A DNA stretch of 64,000 nt from Bemisia tabaci (taxonomy: Eukaryota; Arthropoda; Insecta; Hemiptera; Aleyrodidae): assembly GCF_918797505.1 (NCBI RefSeq), contig NC_092795.1, forward strand, positions 15,239,131 through 15,303,130, written 5' to 3'. Of this stretch, positions 10,564 through 22,506 are shown piece after piece. The notes below the pieces were generated by a model. That model was not told the DNA's origin and did no database searches. It saw only the letters and a list, made by a program, of their open reading frames with translations. Made by a program: the position numbers and the translations under genes. How positions within the stretch are numbered: the first letter of the stretch is position 1; every line of letters begins with the position of its first letter.

Positions 10564-13500
10564 ATGAAATACTCGAGCCCTGAAATTTCATGGCATAATC
10601 GAGATCCTGTTCTCAGTGTTGATATTCAGCGTTCTTCTACCAACTTTTACAGACTGGCCTCGGGCGGAACGGATTCACATGTTTTGGTGAGATAGTAACT
10701 TATTTTTTCCAAATGTCCCCCCTTAATATCCGTTAGAATTCTATCTACGGAACTTGGCTACGAAGCCTTACCATTCAGTAGATTCCTATGGGTGGCATTT
10801 TAAGCCCAAATTACACAGTTCAACTTGTCATCTGACCTTAGCAGATAAAAAGTTGAAAAGAAAATTGAATGCAATCAAATTTGATTCAAGTGGCTTTTCC
10901 CTGTGACACTGTCAAATAAGATTTGGGTATCTCCACTGGCTTCCAGATTGCGAAAATACAGCTTCGTTTAATTTTGATGGGAAGATTTCATCACAATTTT
11001 CCATCCATCTGACGGTGTCAACACGATGTGAATTTAGGATAGATCTTTAAAAAGCAGATCATAGTTAATAAGTACCTACCATGGTTAAGAAAACCATCAC
11101 ACAATTACTTACTTTCTGATTTTTTCATGCATTGAAGGTATTACGACAAATGTGAAAAAATAAAAGTACTGAGTAAGAAATTAATCACTGAAACAGCAGA
11201 TGAAGAATGAAGAAGGGCCAGTCCATTAATCACAGAAAATTTTTAAATTTTGAGGTTAGAGAAACCCAAAAATTTTTCGTCCATTTCTCTAATGAGGAAT
11301 AGTCTGTTTAAAAGAAGACAGGAATAATAAGTAAGCTCTTTTTTCACATCCTTTTTAGTGCTTTTCTGTTAATAATAGCAGTCGTAATTGAACACAATTA
11401 AGAATTAAAACAATTTGAGATTGCACTTCAGCAATGGCAAATTAAAGTATTTTTTTTTTTTTTTAATATTTTAAAATGATCATAAAGTTGTTTAGTTTCA
11501 TTTAGATTCAACTCAAAGTTGACAGATATTTAAAGAGGCTTAGGAAGAGATCCTGCTTTGTTACTAAGTAAAGTTTTATTTCTTAAGTGTTGTCCTCCGA
11601 GTTTGAGCATCAAATTGAGAGTGGTGGAGTGAGGCATAAGGAGTGGTCATGGTTGTAGTTGTGTGTACAGTCAATGAACATAATCAATTATCATTTCATC
11701 ACGCTATCAATTTTTTTTTCTCCTCTTTTTTACAGATTTGGCATATTGTTATAGAAGAGAATGGAAATTCCAGAATTGAGTTTGCCTCTGATCTCTCCAG
11801 GCACCAAAAAGCTGTCAATTGCGTCAGATTTGCCCCCACAGAAGAATACCTTGCCTCTGGAGATGATGGTAAAAGATATTCACCTCTCCTACCTTTTTTT
11901 TTTTAATAGAAGGGTTACTTTTTCAGGTGTCTGATGTGTTTAGGTACAAATGAGAAAAAAAAAACACTAAGAAGTGGCCCAAATACTGTATGTAACAAGG
12001 TGGAGACAAGGTGGTGATTCATTTTTAACTTCAATTATAATTTTTGGAATTTCTTGGCTTTGATTTCCCGCGAAATGGTGTGGATCCAGCACCCCATTTC
12101 TCCACCTTGTTTAGTTAGATGACTAACATGAGGCAAGATGGGAAATTCATCATCAAAAAAAGTCAGGTCTTAAAGTTCTAACAAAGTTATGAACACTGCT
12201 GTCAAGGCAGTACACAAAAAGTAAAAATATAATGAAAAAAGAGGAAAACGCCAAAGAAAAATATCATCAAAAGACTTTTCAACATTGAAACACACTTCGC
12301 TTCTAAAAAAGTGTTCATAGACATATGCCTATAAGTCATGAGATCATTCGAAATGTTAGTCAATTCATTTGCATCAATTTTTCGCCCAACTCTGGGGAGG
12401 GGGGGGGGGGGTTTGCATTGTAGCGCCTCCAAAAGTTGGCACACTCGATCGATTATTTCGAACTCACTATCGTGAAGCAGCGATAGCGCTCTTAATGTAG
12501 GTACCTTTTGCGGCAGGTGCAGCCCTTACACCAACCTTTGTAGCAACTCCTCATTTGTACCTTTTGCGAAATCTCTTACGCCATGATGTATATGAAAGAA
12601 GTAAATTCAAGTAACTAACAAAAAATTATAGATGGCTCCTAAAAACTGGCTTTTCAGCCGAGGTGGCTTCTAAAATTTTTGGGGAAGGCAAAATACTGTC
12701 AATGATTCTCTAAATGATTCTGTCAAGTGGCTCCGAATTGTTGCCCTTAATGTTTCTTAATTTCTGAGCCACATCTTCTAACATAGGCATTATTTCTTTG
12801 ATGATTTCTGTGCCCCTCAAATTATCCTGAAGAGTTGCCGATTATTATAGAACTTTAAACGTTCTGACATGTGTAGTTCAAACACAATCAGAATAGAGAC
12901 ACAATGGATAAAAATAATTTTTAATGCTTAACAATTTTTTGCGACTAAAATTCTTCTTGTCCTCCATAAACTTGCTGAAAAGTCCAGAAAACTCCTTATA
13001 GTCCTTGAATTTTGTTTTTTTTTACATTAAATGACATAATGTCAATGCAACATCATAGATGAGAAAGTGTTATCTTTCTTGTTACAGAGGCATCAATCAT
13101 CCTCTGGAAACCCAAAACTGAAGCAGATTTTCCAGAAGACAATGATGAAGGTTTCAAAGAACAGTGGCTTGTATGGAAAGTTTTAAGAGGGCATCTTGAC
13201 GATATTTATGATTTGAGCTGGGCTCCCAATTCCAAACAATTGATATCCGGTTCTGTTGATAACACAGCAGTTGTCTGGGATGTGGAAAAAGGTATGGAAA
13301 GTATCATTTACAATTTTTAGCGTCTTAAAGCCCATACAAAGAAAAAAAACATGTTGCCTCAATGATTATCAACTGAAAAACTTTGTTGCAAGGATTACTG
13401 GTTAAAATAAAATCGGCATTTAGGCTAGTTGACATTAAATCGCTTTATAATCAAATAATTCACCTTTTTAGTTGATGAAGCGCTGTCTCGTAGTTCTTCA

Positions 13501-16500
13501 TTGACAATAGTTGTTTGAGAAGCTGTCAAGTAAGATTCAGTAATTGGCTGACGAATAAGAATCTTTTCGAAATTGTTGACATTTTCAAAATTTAAAGGCA
13601 CAAACATCCCTAAGGAGCCAAATTGCAGGGACAGATTGGATCAAATGACACATGGAGGTGAAATCCTTTCTGCAATCTGCGGTTAAAAAGGAGAACCCCC
13701 GAAGCTTTCACCGCTGATCAGGCTGAATTATTTTCACAAGCTCTCCATGTGATCTCTGGATATTCTTTTATTTTCTTTTTGCCTCAGGATTAGTGTAAAA
13801 AATTGAAGCTGTTGGCTGATTCATCCTTTCGCTGTTGCATGACTGGGTGATTGATGTCCAACGCAAAGCCAAATTTTAAGTATTTATTAAGGTGTTCATA
13901 AGACTCACTGAAAATTACGAAAGAAAGAAGGTTAAAATAAATGATCAGTAGTGTCCTCAGGAAAAAATATCAGTCTTTTTACATATATCATTCGCGTCTT
14001 CACAGTGGATGCTTCTTGTGAGGGTGCTTCCGAAAATTTATTCGTTCATGTATTGATAAGTTGTGCAGATTTTCTCACTGGACCTGTAATATTCATTTTA
14101 TTCATTGAAATACTTTGGAGTTTTACTGAAGGCTAGTACATCAAATTTTGGGTTTTTGACCCCTCTGAACTGACTGAGCAATGATTTCAAACATAAATTT
14201 TGAGTCTTTTCAATACTTAGTGTTTTTTTCACCCTCATATCAACAATTAACTATGAAAGAGGTGACCTGGTAGCCAGAAATTTTAATTTCAATCTTTCCA
14301 ACCATTTAAGGATGCTGTAAAGAAATTTTGAATCTGTTCAAAGGAGCCATTTTGAACGAATGAATTTTCCTCAAGATTCTTTATTTTGGTTCAAAGAGCT
14401 TAAAAAGTGAAAGGGTTTAGTCAAATTTATAATGCTCTGACCATGTGCTTTGCTACAATTGGTACTTGGATTAAACTTAAAATGTGTATTTAAACTCTTC
14501 AGTCGCTATGGTGGTATGTATTTTTTTGAGCTCCCTTCATGGTAAATCAGTCAGTTGTTCTTGGGATTTATTCAGCGGTTTATGAAGCTCAAGTTTGCTT
14601 TCGTGTTAATCTTTTCATTGTTTATTTTTCAGGTCAAAAAATCGCAAGTCTGGGAGAACATAAAAGTTTTGTGCAGGGTGTTGCGTGGGATCCCAAAAAC
14701 AAATTAGCAGCAACTTTAAGCAGCGATAGGTTTGTCTCATTTTATCAATTTCTAACTTTGAATAGAGCTTTTGTATTCAGTTGAAATCTGACACTGATAG
14801 TCTGCATTACATGTGATTAGGGATTGTTCCTAAAAAAGGTAACGCTAAATTTTGTATTTTTCAACCCCTTTTCCCTCAAAATACTTTTGTGTTGTAGGCC
14901 CCTATTCTTTGACTCTCTAAAACAAAATGGCATAATGCCCTCCTTGACTTCAATGGGCCTGTTGCATGCAAGAGATACAGCCGCGCAAATAGACTTTTTA
15001 GCGGTTAAATGACACGAAAATTACGATGGTCACATTAAAACAGTCTGAAATACACTCCTTACTGCGCAATTTGCGTTGTTAGGAACGCGCTTTTTCAAAT
15101 TTCCCGCGTCTGGGGGCAGTTTTCGAATCACCGGAAACGAGCAAATGGCGGGCTCGGTGATTTCCGGAAGATGCCGAGTCGTTGTTGTTGTTGTTATTTT
15201 TTCCTTCAGTTTGTTTACAAACCCAACGTGATCTCTTATAGTAGTCCATATACGTTTATGCGGTAACCAAATCGATCAACTTTTAAATATCCAACGCAAT
15301 CCTTCTACATTTCATTTCACGATATCACGAGCTCCGATTTTTAGGTTACCTATGTCGTCAGTTTTAGTTGACCGGAAATAGCCGCGAATTGCCGTTAATT
15401 GTTTCCGTTAGGAAACTGCCCCCAGACGCGGGAAATTTGAAAAAGCGCGTTCCTAATAACGCAAATTGCGCAGTAAGGAGTGTATTTCAGACTTTTTTAA
15501 TGTGACCATCGTAATTTTCGTGTCATTTAACCTCTAAATAGTCTATTTGCACGGCTGTATCTCTTGCATGCAACAGGCCCATTTGATGGTTGTATTCCAT
15601 CCAATCATCCATTCCTAGATGTTGATCCTCTCATGAAGTTCTCCATGAAACCTCAGTTCAGTTTTTCCAAAAAAATTAACAAGTGCTCCACACTCTCTGC
15701 AGTGTATTGGCAGTGAACCGATAGAATTTTTGTTAAAGAGAATTTTTTGTCACAACGAGCGGTAGTCAATAAAAATACCCAGGCATGCGAACCATAGGCT
15801 ACCTTTGTTATAGAGAAGTTTACGTTATAATGGGTGTTAGCATAGAAAGAGAGTATTATACCTTTTATACAAAATATTTCATGATTTTTACATAGGTTTT
15901 CTTGAACAATGCCTCAATGTTTCCCTTTAGCTAATTTTCAGTGGCGCTTTGAACATACTTAAAATTCATTGATGGATTTAAAACTTTATGAAGGCCAGCA
16001 AAAACACTTCATTCAATTGCAATACTCTAACCTTACGTAACTTTGTTTCAGGGTAATGAGAGTCTATAATTTAGCAACGCGGCGCGTTGTGAATCGTGCA
16101 TATAAATCAAAATTATCTGTCCCTGAAAATCATCCTATGGAAGGTAACGTGCAACGATTATTCCACGATGATACATTGAAATCTTTCTTCAGGCGGCTAA
16201 CTTTCTCACCAGATGGTGAGCTTTTAATCGCTCCTGCAGGGATATTAGAACCAGCCCAACAAGGAGAAAAGCGTGTCAATACAACACTAGTATTCACCAG
16301 GAATAATCTAAGCAGGTAACTAAAATCCTTTTTAACAGGTTGAACTATTTTTAATGTCCATATTGTAAAGGATAGGGTTGGTAGGTCACGGACGGTAGGC
16401 TGGATGCTGAGCTGACATGTGGGGTATTCTTTAGGGTTGCCTCTGATGCACACAATGATTAATGCTCTCCAACAGCGCTGCCCATATAAGATGCTGTGAC

Positions 16501-18711
16501 GTCACTGGAATTAGATACATCTATGATTCAAGATTGATTTGTAGACTTTGACCTCTTTGAAAGCAGGCGCTCCTGTGAGTCTTTGCCGCTACTTCTCTGA
16601 TCAGTCTCTCAGTATAGACTCCTATATGTTCCGTCCTGTAGTCTGTCAGTGCATCTTATATAGGATGTTTATATTTATGATTGATGCAACTGAAAATGTC
16701 ATTACCGCATCCATGCGAGCACACCTTGCGCAATTTCTACATTGGCATACCATGGTTTTGGTGCTGGTTGATTTTACTGGGTCTGAACAATACAAAAAAT
16801 TCAAAACTTTCACTTTCTGCAATGTGTTAGATCGGTGACATAGTTGACTTTTAGTATGCTCCTCTCCTTTTTGTTAAATATGCTGTATTGTTTCTACTTC
16901 AACAATTTAATTAGTAACATGTAGAGTTTTATTGTATTAAAAGCAATTGGGGAGTAATCTAGTGCCAGCTGGTCTAGCGAGAAATCTTAAATGACTGATT
17001 TTCAAAGGCCTTAAACGGAATACCAGAAATTAACAAAATTCTTAAAGTAATCAGACTGATTACACTCAATTGCAATACTAAACCAGATATCGTCGCTCCT
17101 CTGAGGTAAGAGTGTGTCTTCATTTACAAGTGAGCCCAGTTGTCCCTATAACTCCATGCTTTCCAGGGCCCAAGTGGAATTGGGGATAAATCCTTACGTT
17201 CGAGGAGTGGCGATATGTGGGAGCATCTAAGCAATTTCAGAAGTAAGCTTGTAGGGTTTCTTTCAATATCTCTTATGAAGGAACTTATTAAATATCAGTT
17301 TCTACTACAAAAGAATGTCAGAAAATTTTATTCGCACTTCAAAGTATTACTTATTTTTTATTTTGTCTTTCACAGAAAATAAATACATAATTATTCTTTC
17401 TTTTTCAGGCCTGTCTTATATTTTCCAACTTTTAACCAATACACAGTAGCCGTACGCTGTTGTCCTGTTTTGTTCCAACTGAGAGACATGAGCGGTGGAG
17501 CGCCTGTCTTTGCATTACCGTACCGAATAGTAATTGCAGTGGCAACTCAGAAAAGTGTCCTTTTGTATGATACGCAACATGCTTCACCATTTGCGTTCAT
17601 TGCCAATATCCATTTTACTAGGCTCACTGATCTTACCTGGTAAGTCAATGGTTTCAGTTTGAAACGTATTCTTTTGAACTTTACTCCCCTCCTTACGCAA
17701 TTATGAAATCGACACCTCTAATATATTAATATAAATGACAACTGAGAAAAAATTTAAAGTTTTAGATCAGGCTTTGTTTCCTCGATGCTTTTGAAGTGGA
17801 GACCTGCGAGTAAGATTGATTAAGTTTTTTCAGCCAATGTTCTATTTTGTGATTAGAACCAATCAGTAAAAAGCGAGTAAAGCAGAAATTGTTTTTATTC
17901 TTCCAATTTGTTAAGGACTTTTAAAAAGAAGCTCTCTAATGATAATGTGCGAAACAGGTCCAAACCTGGTTGTAGTGGTTATTTTTGAGACTTGTCTTGT
18001 GCATTCAACAAGTAGGCCCCTGTCTTTGGCCAAAGTTGTGACCTCCCCAAAAATTTTGGATCTGTACGGTAAGGCATTAAAATTTCAAATGAGAGAAATA
18101 CTTGCAAATTTATCACTGGAGAAAAAATAATTTTAGCAGACCATGGTTTGCGCTCTCATTTACAGCACGACAAAAGCTTTCAGAAAATATCTCATGATAG
18201 ATGTCATTCACTGCGGCAGTACATACCATGGTTTATTCCGACTTGGAGTTTGGAGTCATCAATTGTTGATGCACACAATAGCACTTGTTGCTCGACCTAA
18301 AACAGGAATGAAACCAAGTTGGAAGAAACCAAAGTACGCACTACTGGTGGATGACATCATACACTAAGGTTTTTCAAGACCAATATTTCCATTAATATTG
18401 AACGTTTAAACTTGGTATTTGAACAGATCTTATGATTTTTGCTGATCTATTATCTGAAATCATCAAAACCTCGACTCTGTGACCAACACAACTGACCCAT
18501 TGTTTCATCAGCAAGGATCACATTGAACCTTTCATAGAAGCCTTCATCCTAGCTTGCATGTTTTTACAGGTCATCTGATGGCAAGATTCTGGTAATTTCC
18601 TCCACAGACGGATATTGCTCGATCATCACTTTTGCCGACAACGAGTTGGGAATTCCTTTTGTCCAAGGAGAGGATGAATCAGGAGTGGAAAAGAAAATGT
18701 CTGTAGCATAA
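10564..18711 (+). CDS. CHAF1B: Chromatin assembly factor 1 p60 subunit (CHAF1B), short form
   Basis: Seven exons join in phase: 10564-10686, 11736-11868, 13088-13291, 14633-14729, 16052-16315, 17409-17639 and 18570-18711 (TAA). They give 397 residues. CAF-1 deposits H3-H4 on newly replicated DNA; p60 is its WD40 subunit. Family marks include the start MK...I-x-W-H-N, [10 protein letters not shown], V-x-G-V-x-W-D-P, [13 protein letters not shown] and W-S-S-D-G...D-G-Y-C-S. The sequence keeps the seven-blade propeller but stops about 20 residues after it. The human protein is 559 residues and the fly protein longer still, with a C-terminal tail bearing ASF1-binding B-like motifs. No further exon follows in frame before a poly(A) signal at 18927. 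The introns host several repeats. Confidence 0.95.
11974..12110 (+). repeat. Dispersed repeat, copy 2 (family shared with 4251-4549)
   Basis: Begins gtggcccaaatactgtatgt and ends ccaccttgttt. The ends aacaaggtgg and ccaccttgtt are exact 10-bp inverted repeats, so it is MITE-like. It shares blocks such as ttcttggctttgatttcc and tccagcac with copy 1. It lies in CHAF1B intron 2. Confidence 0.55.
14955..15580. mobile_element. Long-TIR element with AT flanks, CHAF1B intron 4
   Basis: A 626-bp element with nearly identical inverted arms of about 168 bp: 14955-15122 and 15412-15580. The ends are GGGCCTGTTGCATGCAAG and its complement, and AT flanks both sides. The arms contain gcgcaatttgcgtt and cccgcgtctgggggcagttt. 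A 2-bp AT duplication with GG-starting ends would suit an ISL2EU/Harbinger-like element, but that class is inference. No coding capacity. Confidence 0.8.
17085..17217. repeat. Short inverted repeat, CHAF1B intron 5 to 6 region
   Basis: An imperfect inverted repeat of about 24 bp lies before exon 6: gatatcgtcgctcctctgag and, inverted, cgaggagtggcgatat. Eighty bases separate the arms. Probably a small MITE or a hairpin fragment. Confidence 0.45.
18130..18367 (+). repeat. Dispersed repeat copy in CHAF1B intron 6
   Basis: Resembles the reverse complement of 42437-42620. Shared blocks are atgtcattcactgc / atgacattatccactgc, agta[c/-]ataccatg and ttggaagaaacca...gatgacatcata. Both copies contain a TGACRTCA-type site. 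Ends not resolved. Confidence 0.5.
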
Positions 18712-18926
18712 TTGTGTCCATTACCATAATTTCATAACTGTGATAAGAATTTTTGATAATCAATTTGACCAAGTCCATGATTATGTGCTTTCTATGATTT
18801 GACAGCTCAATATCAAGTGTTGCCAAAATGTTTTAATTTTTTATTCTTATTGTAAAAATTTGTATGTAATCGGGGATCTCACTTGAGTTTTCACTTTTTA
18901 AAATAGGAGTATAATAGCACTCAGAA

Positions 18927-18932
18927 AATAAA
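18927..18932 (+). terminator. Candidate poly(A) signal of CHAF1B
   Basis: AATAAA 216 bases after the CHAF1B stop; a second lies near 19549. The position fits a short 3' UTR and supports the short protein end. Confidence 0.5.
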
Positions 18933-19762
18933 TATTCCTGCCTAGCCATCATTGATTGCTTATTTGGGTATAAGTATCAGAAAACTGTCCTAAATGAAGT
19001 CTTCCACTGGGTAATCATGAATTCATTTGTCTTTTTAATCTTCTCAATGGATAAAAACAACAATTTTGACCTTTCTGACTGGCCTAGTCATTAATGCTAT
19101 CTAATATTATTATGCATTGCCATATAGATAACATTCTGAAAATCCGATCTGTTGATGATTTTACTCTCATGAAAAATTGAGCTTTGTCATCGCAATATAT
19201 ATATTCACACGTATTGTCACTTTTCTGATGTAAGGGCGTAACTGATCTTTGAGTAGAGCCCTATTGTCCATATAATACTGTAATAGGGCGTATACAAGGA
19301 ATGACAGTTGATAAATTTTGTATTTATGTAAATTGAAATTACCAAGTAAATTGATGGGAGGCATTTTTTAATCGGATTAAGATACACACTTACATTTAAT
19401 AATGATAGAAGTGAAAATCCTATTAGACACTTAAACACAATTTAGATGGAAAGTACCATTAAGTGATGTATCTATACAATACTCTTACTTACAGATATTT
19501 TCTGAAAGTCCAGTGTCACCAAAGAACTACAAAAAATGTTAAGAATTCAATAAAACTATCCGGTTAAAATCCTTCATTTAAAAGCCTTCTTATTTCGTAA
19601 TCTAATATTTAAATTGCTTTATCCTTCTTAACCTGTCAATCGCATTTTTTTCGTTTTGCTCCTCTTCTTGTAAATTTGTTGCGATGCAGTCAGTTACGGC
19701 GCAGGAGCTGAAATTTTTAGGACACCAAATTTTGAAAAACAAGAGAGGATCCTTTACAGGAG

Positions 19763-20462
19763 AAAGAACCCCGCACAGAGCATGGGCTCAGCGGCTCTCT
19801 ATGAAAGTCGATGAAACTTTAATAGATTGATATAAAGTTCATAATTAAGGGAAAGCCAAAAAATTAGCTCACTTCTGCGAGTAGAAGCCGAGATATTCGC
19901 GATTGAACCCGGACTATTTTCTGTGCGGCGGACGTAAATTCTCCGCGTCGCCTTACCTTGCTTGAACACTTTGGTCAGGAAACCTCCCCTCCCCACCAGG
20001 TAACTACGATGTCGCATTGTTTTCATTTCACTCCTTTCATTAGGACGCTCCGTTCGGGCTGTGCGATATGGAGTTCCCTCCTTCTCGCACCTCTCCCGTG
20101 CCGGCGCCGCCGGCCGGTTTAATCTGAAATGTAGTTGCTGAAACAGAATTGACAGATGCGGGGAGAGGGAGGGAGTACGGCATTCGCACCAGCCGAGCGC
20201 ATAAGCACCTATCTTCACGTGAGTGACGTGAGGTCTGATCGAGAACGCCGAACAACGAGAGGAAAGGGGACTCGGAATTCCTCCGTCATGCTGCGGCATG
20301 ATAGAAAATAGTCCGGATTCAATTGCGAATATCTCGGCTTCTACTCGCAAAAATGAGCTAATTTTTTGGCTTTCCCTTAATTATGAACTTTATATCAATC
20401 TATTAAAGTTTCATCGACTTTCATAAAGAGCCGCTGAGCCCATGCTCTGTGCAGGGTTCTTT
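19763..20462. mobile_element. 700-bp long-TIR element, recent
   Basis: The arms 19763-19930 and 20290-20462 are inverted copies of about 165 bp that differ at only a handful of positions. The ends are AAAGAACCCCGCACAGAGC and its complement. High arm identity suggests recent insertion or arm conversion. The GC-rich core shows no transposase. No clear flanking duplication. Confidence 0.8.
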
Positions 20463-21205
20463 TGAAAATTAGGTACTCCTTAAGCACAGGTTTTGGTTAT
20501 TTTCACGATTAAATTCTACCATTTTTAAAAGAAAAAAAACCTCAGACTTTGGGTGGGCGCCCGCATCACTTGCCCCATTCACACGCCGCTACTGGACACA
20601 GAAAGAAAACATGCTTTCATCAACATTCTGAAGTGTTATAATGCTGCAGGATAGCTCCCAAATGTTTATGTAAAGGCTCCAGGGAGCCAATCATTGAAAA
20701 TATATTTTGGCATGACAAGAAAAGATAAAGCGCTGCCTTTACCATGCAATGACCTGTATTTCAGTATTTCATTGCCCTGACATAAAATTTCAATAATCAG
20801 CCCTAAGCTATTAATTTTACGACAATAGGCAAACCTGCTAGCGCAGCTATATGAATGTATTATCCAAGTTTGGATGATACATACTTAAACAGTCATATCA
20901 ACATGTGATAGTGTCCCTCAAATTTTGAACACTTCGGTAGCCTGGTAATTGAAACTATGTCGACACGACATGGTGAGACATTGCCCTATCTGAAACTTGC
21001 AATATATCACACTTTGATGTCTTATTCAGCAGCTTTAAACTTTTAATAATCGGTATGCAGAGGTTTATTTCAACATTCTTTTTTTTTCTTTGATTGATAG
21101 ATGCAGTTAAAAAAGTAAGTAAAACATATTTTTACGTATTTCCTTTTTTGCCATTTTGTTTGGAAACTCATATTCCATTTAAAACGGGGCCAGTGAATGA
21201 TTTCG

Positions 21206-21815
21206 TTTTGCGATTGAGCTCAGGGGAGAATTTCATGAGCGCCGCCGCCCGCGACGCACTGTGGTCCAAAACTCAAGAATAGGAAGAAATAAGTCGGATA
21301 ATGACTGAAAGATCACGAAAGTTTCGTAACTGATATTTTTTTGGGTCTCTAACTTTTTAATTTGATGTCAAATTGCCTACATTTTAACACCCTGACCTAT
21401 TAATTGTGGGCAACTTCATGGCATGCTGCGGCGCGGCGTGCTACCGCAGCGGAATTCCCCAGCTCGAAATTCACACTGACGCCTACAAACCTAAACGGAT
21501 ACTTCATGCATTGCGCAATGCGTGAAGTAGCCCTTTAGGTTTGTAGGCGTCAGTGCGCGTTTTGCGCTAGCAGCATGCCGCGCCGCGGAGCCCCCGACGC
21601 GGCCGGTGGTGAACGGTTTGCGGGGAGAGCTCCCTGGCGGATAAACTCGTAAATCGTGTAATTTTTTTTTTTTTTTTTTAAATTTTTGAATTTTAAAATT
21701 ACACACTGGTCGTGTGAAGAAAAAGTGAACTCTCAACTCTAGATGAATAAGGCAGTGCGCCAAGCGCGCTTCAGCGGCGCGGCTCATGAAATTCCCCCCT
21801 GTGCTCTGTCCTCTG
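21206..21815. mobile_element. Compound foldback element with nested palindrome
   Basis: The outer arms (about 21218-21262 and 21765-21805) share a block reading gggagaatttcatgagcg, with the right arm inverted. Inside, 21422-21595 is a large near-palindrome centred at 21514/21515 on cattgcgcaatg. The inner palindrome is a relative of the one at 41353-41467. Outer boundaries are approximate. Confidence 0.65.
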
Positions 21816-22506
21816 TCGCTCATTTTGAGGCACGTCCGTTTTTTCGAAAAATCCCGCGCTAGCACTCGTAGATAACAACGCTGACAACGTAGCCACTTTT
21901 CGTAAATATATTAGTTTTTATTAACATTGTTATAGTATGCTTATTGTAAAAAAGAAGCCGGCAACATAGCAAACATTTCGGTTTTACCAACACTGGAAAA
22001 TTACAGTGGCGATTACATGTTTAAAATTTCATTTCAAATAAAATATACTTCACTCTGTTTGATCAAGAAAAAAATGTATTTCACTACAGTATAATTTTAT
22101 ACACCATTTGGAGTAAATTAATGTTCTATTTCGTCTGGACTTTTGATGTAATTAGCTTGGTCAAAGGGCCATTGGGAAGGCAAGGTTGGCATTACCGTAT
22201 TATGATGTGCAATTTTGCATTTTCAAGGTGTTCGCGTTCGCGTGCCGTGCTGCTCTTCGATTACGAGTTCAATCAAAATCAATACCGTTCGAAAAGTTGA
22301 ATTTCATGCGTGAATCCTGAATTCTATCGCTCCACGGCGTTCAGCAACTTCCTCTACCCCGACTGCTTCATTCGAGCAGTTGGACAGTGACTCCATCGTG
22401 CGAAATCATCAAAATGATTTCCATAAACTTGTGATAGTGTAATGATATCAGCCCCGTACTGTGCTTGTTCGTCTTCAACTCGTGTGTCCGCGGCTCCGAG
22501 GGAGAT

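Larger units (their letters stand above)
18712..22506. other. CHAF1B-TULP4 spacer, mostly transposon-derived
   Basis: Holds the CHAF1B 3' UTR, the 700-bp long-TIR element at 19763 and the compound foldback at 21206. Apparent open frames inside these elements are by-products of GC-rich inverted arms. The TULP4 5' UTR and promoter should lie within the last few hundred bases, where no TATA box is obvious. Confidence 0.5.

Noticed and set aside
19799..20350. 183-codon open frame, minus strand
   Set aside because: Lies within a long-TIR element and reads through both inverted arms; no family likeness.
21491..21865. 124-codon open frame, minus strand
   Set aside because: Product of the GC-rich palindrome and an A-rich run; includes a Lys homopolymer.
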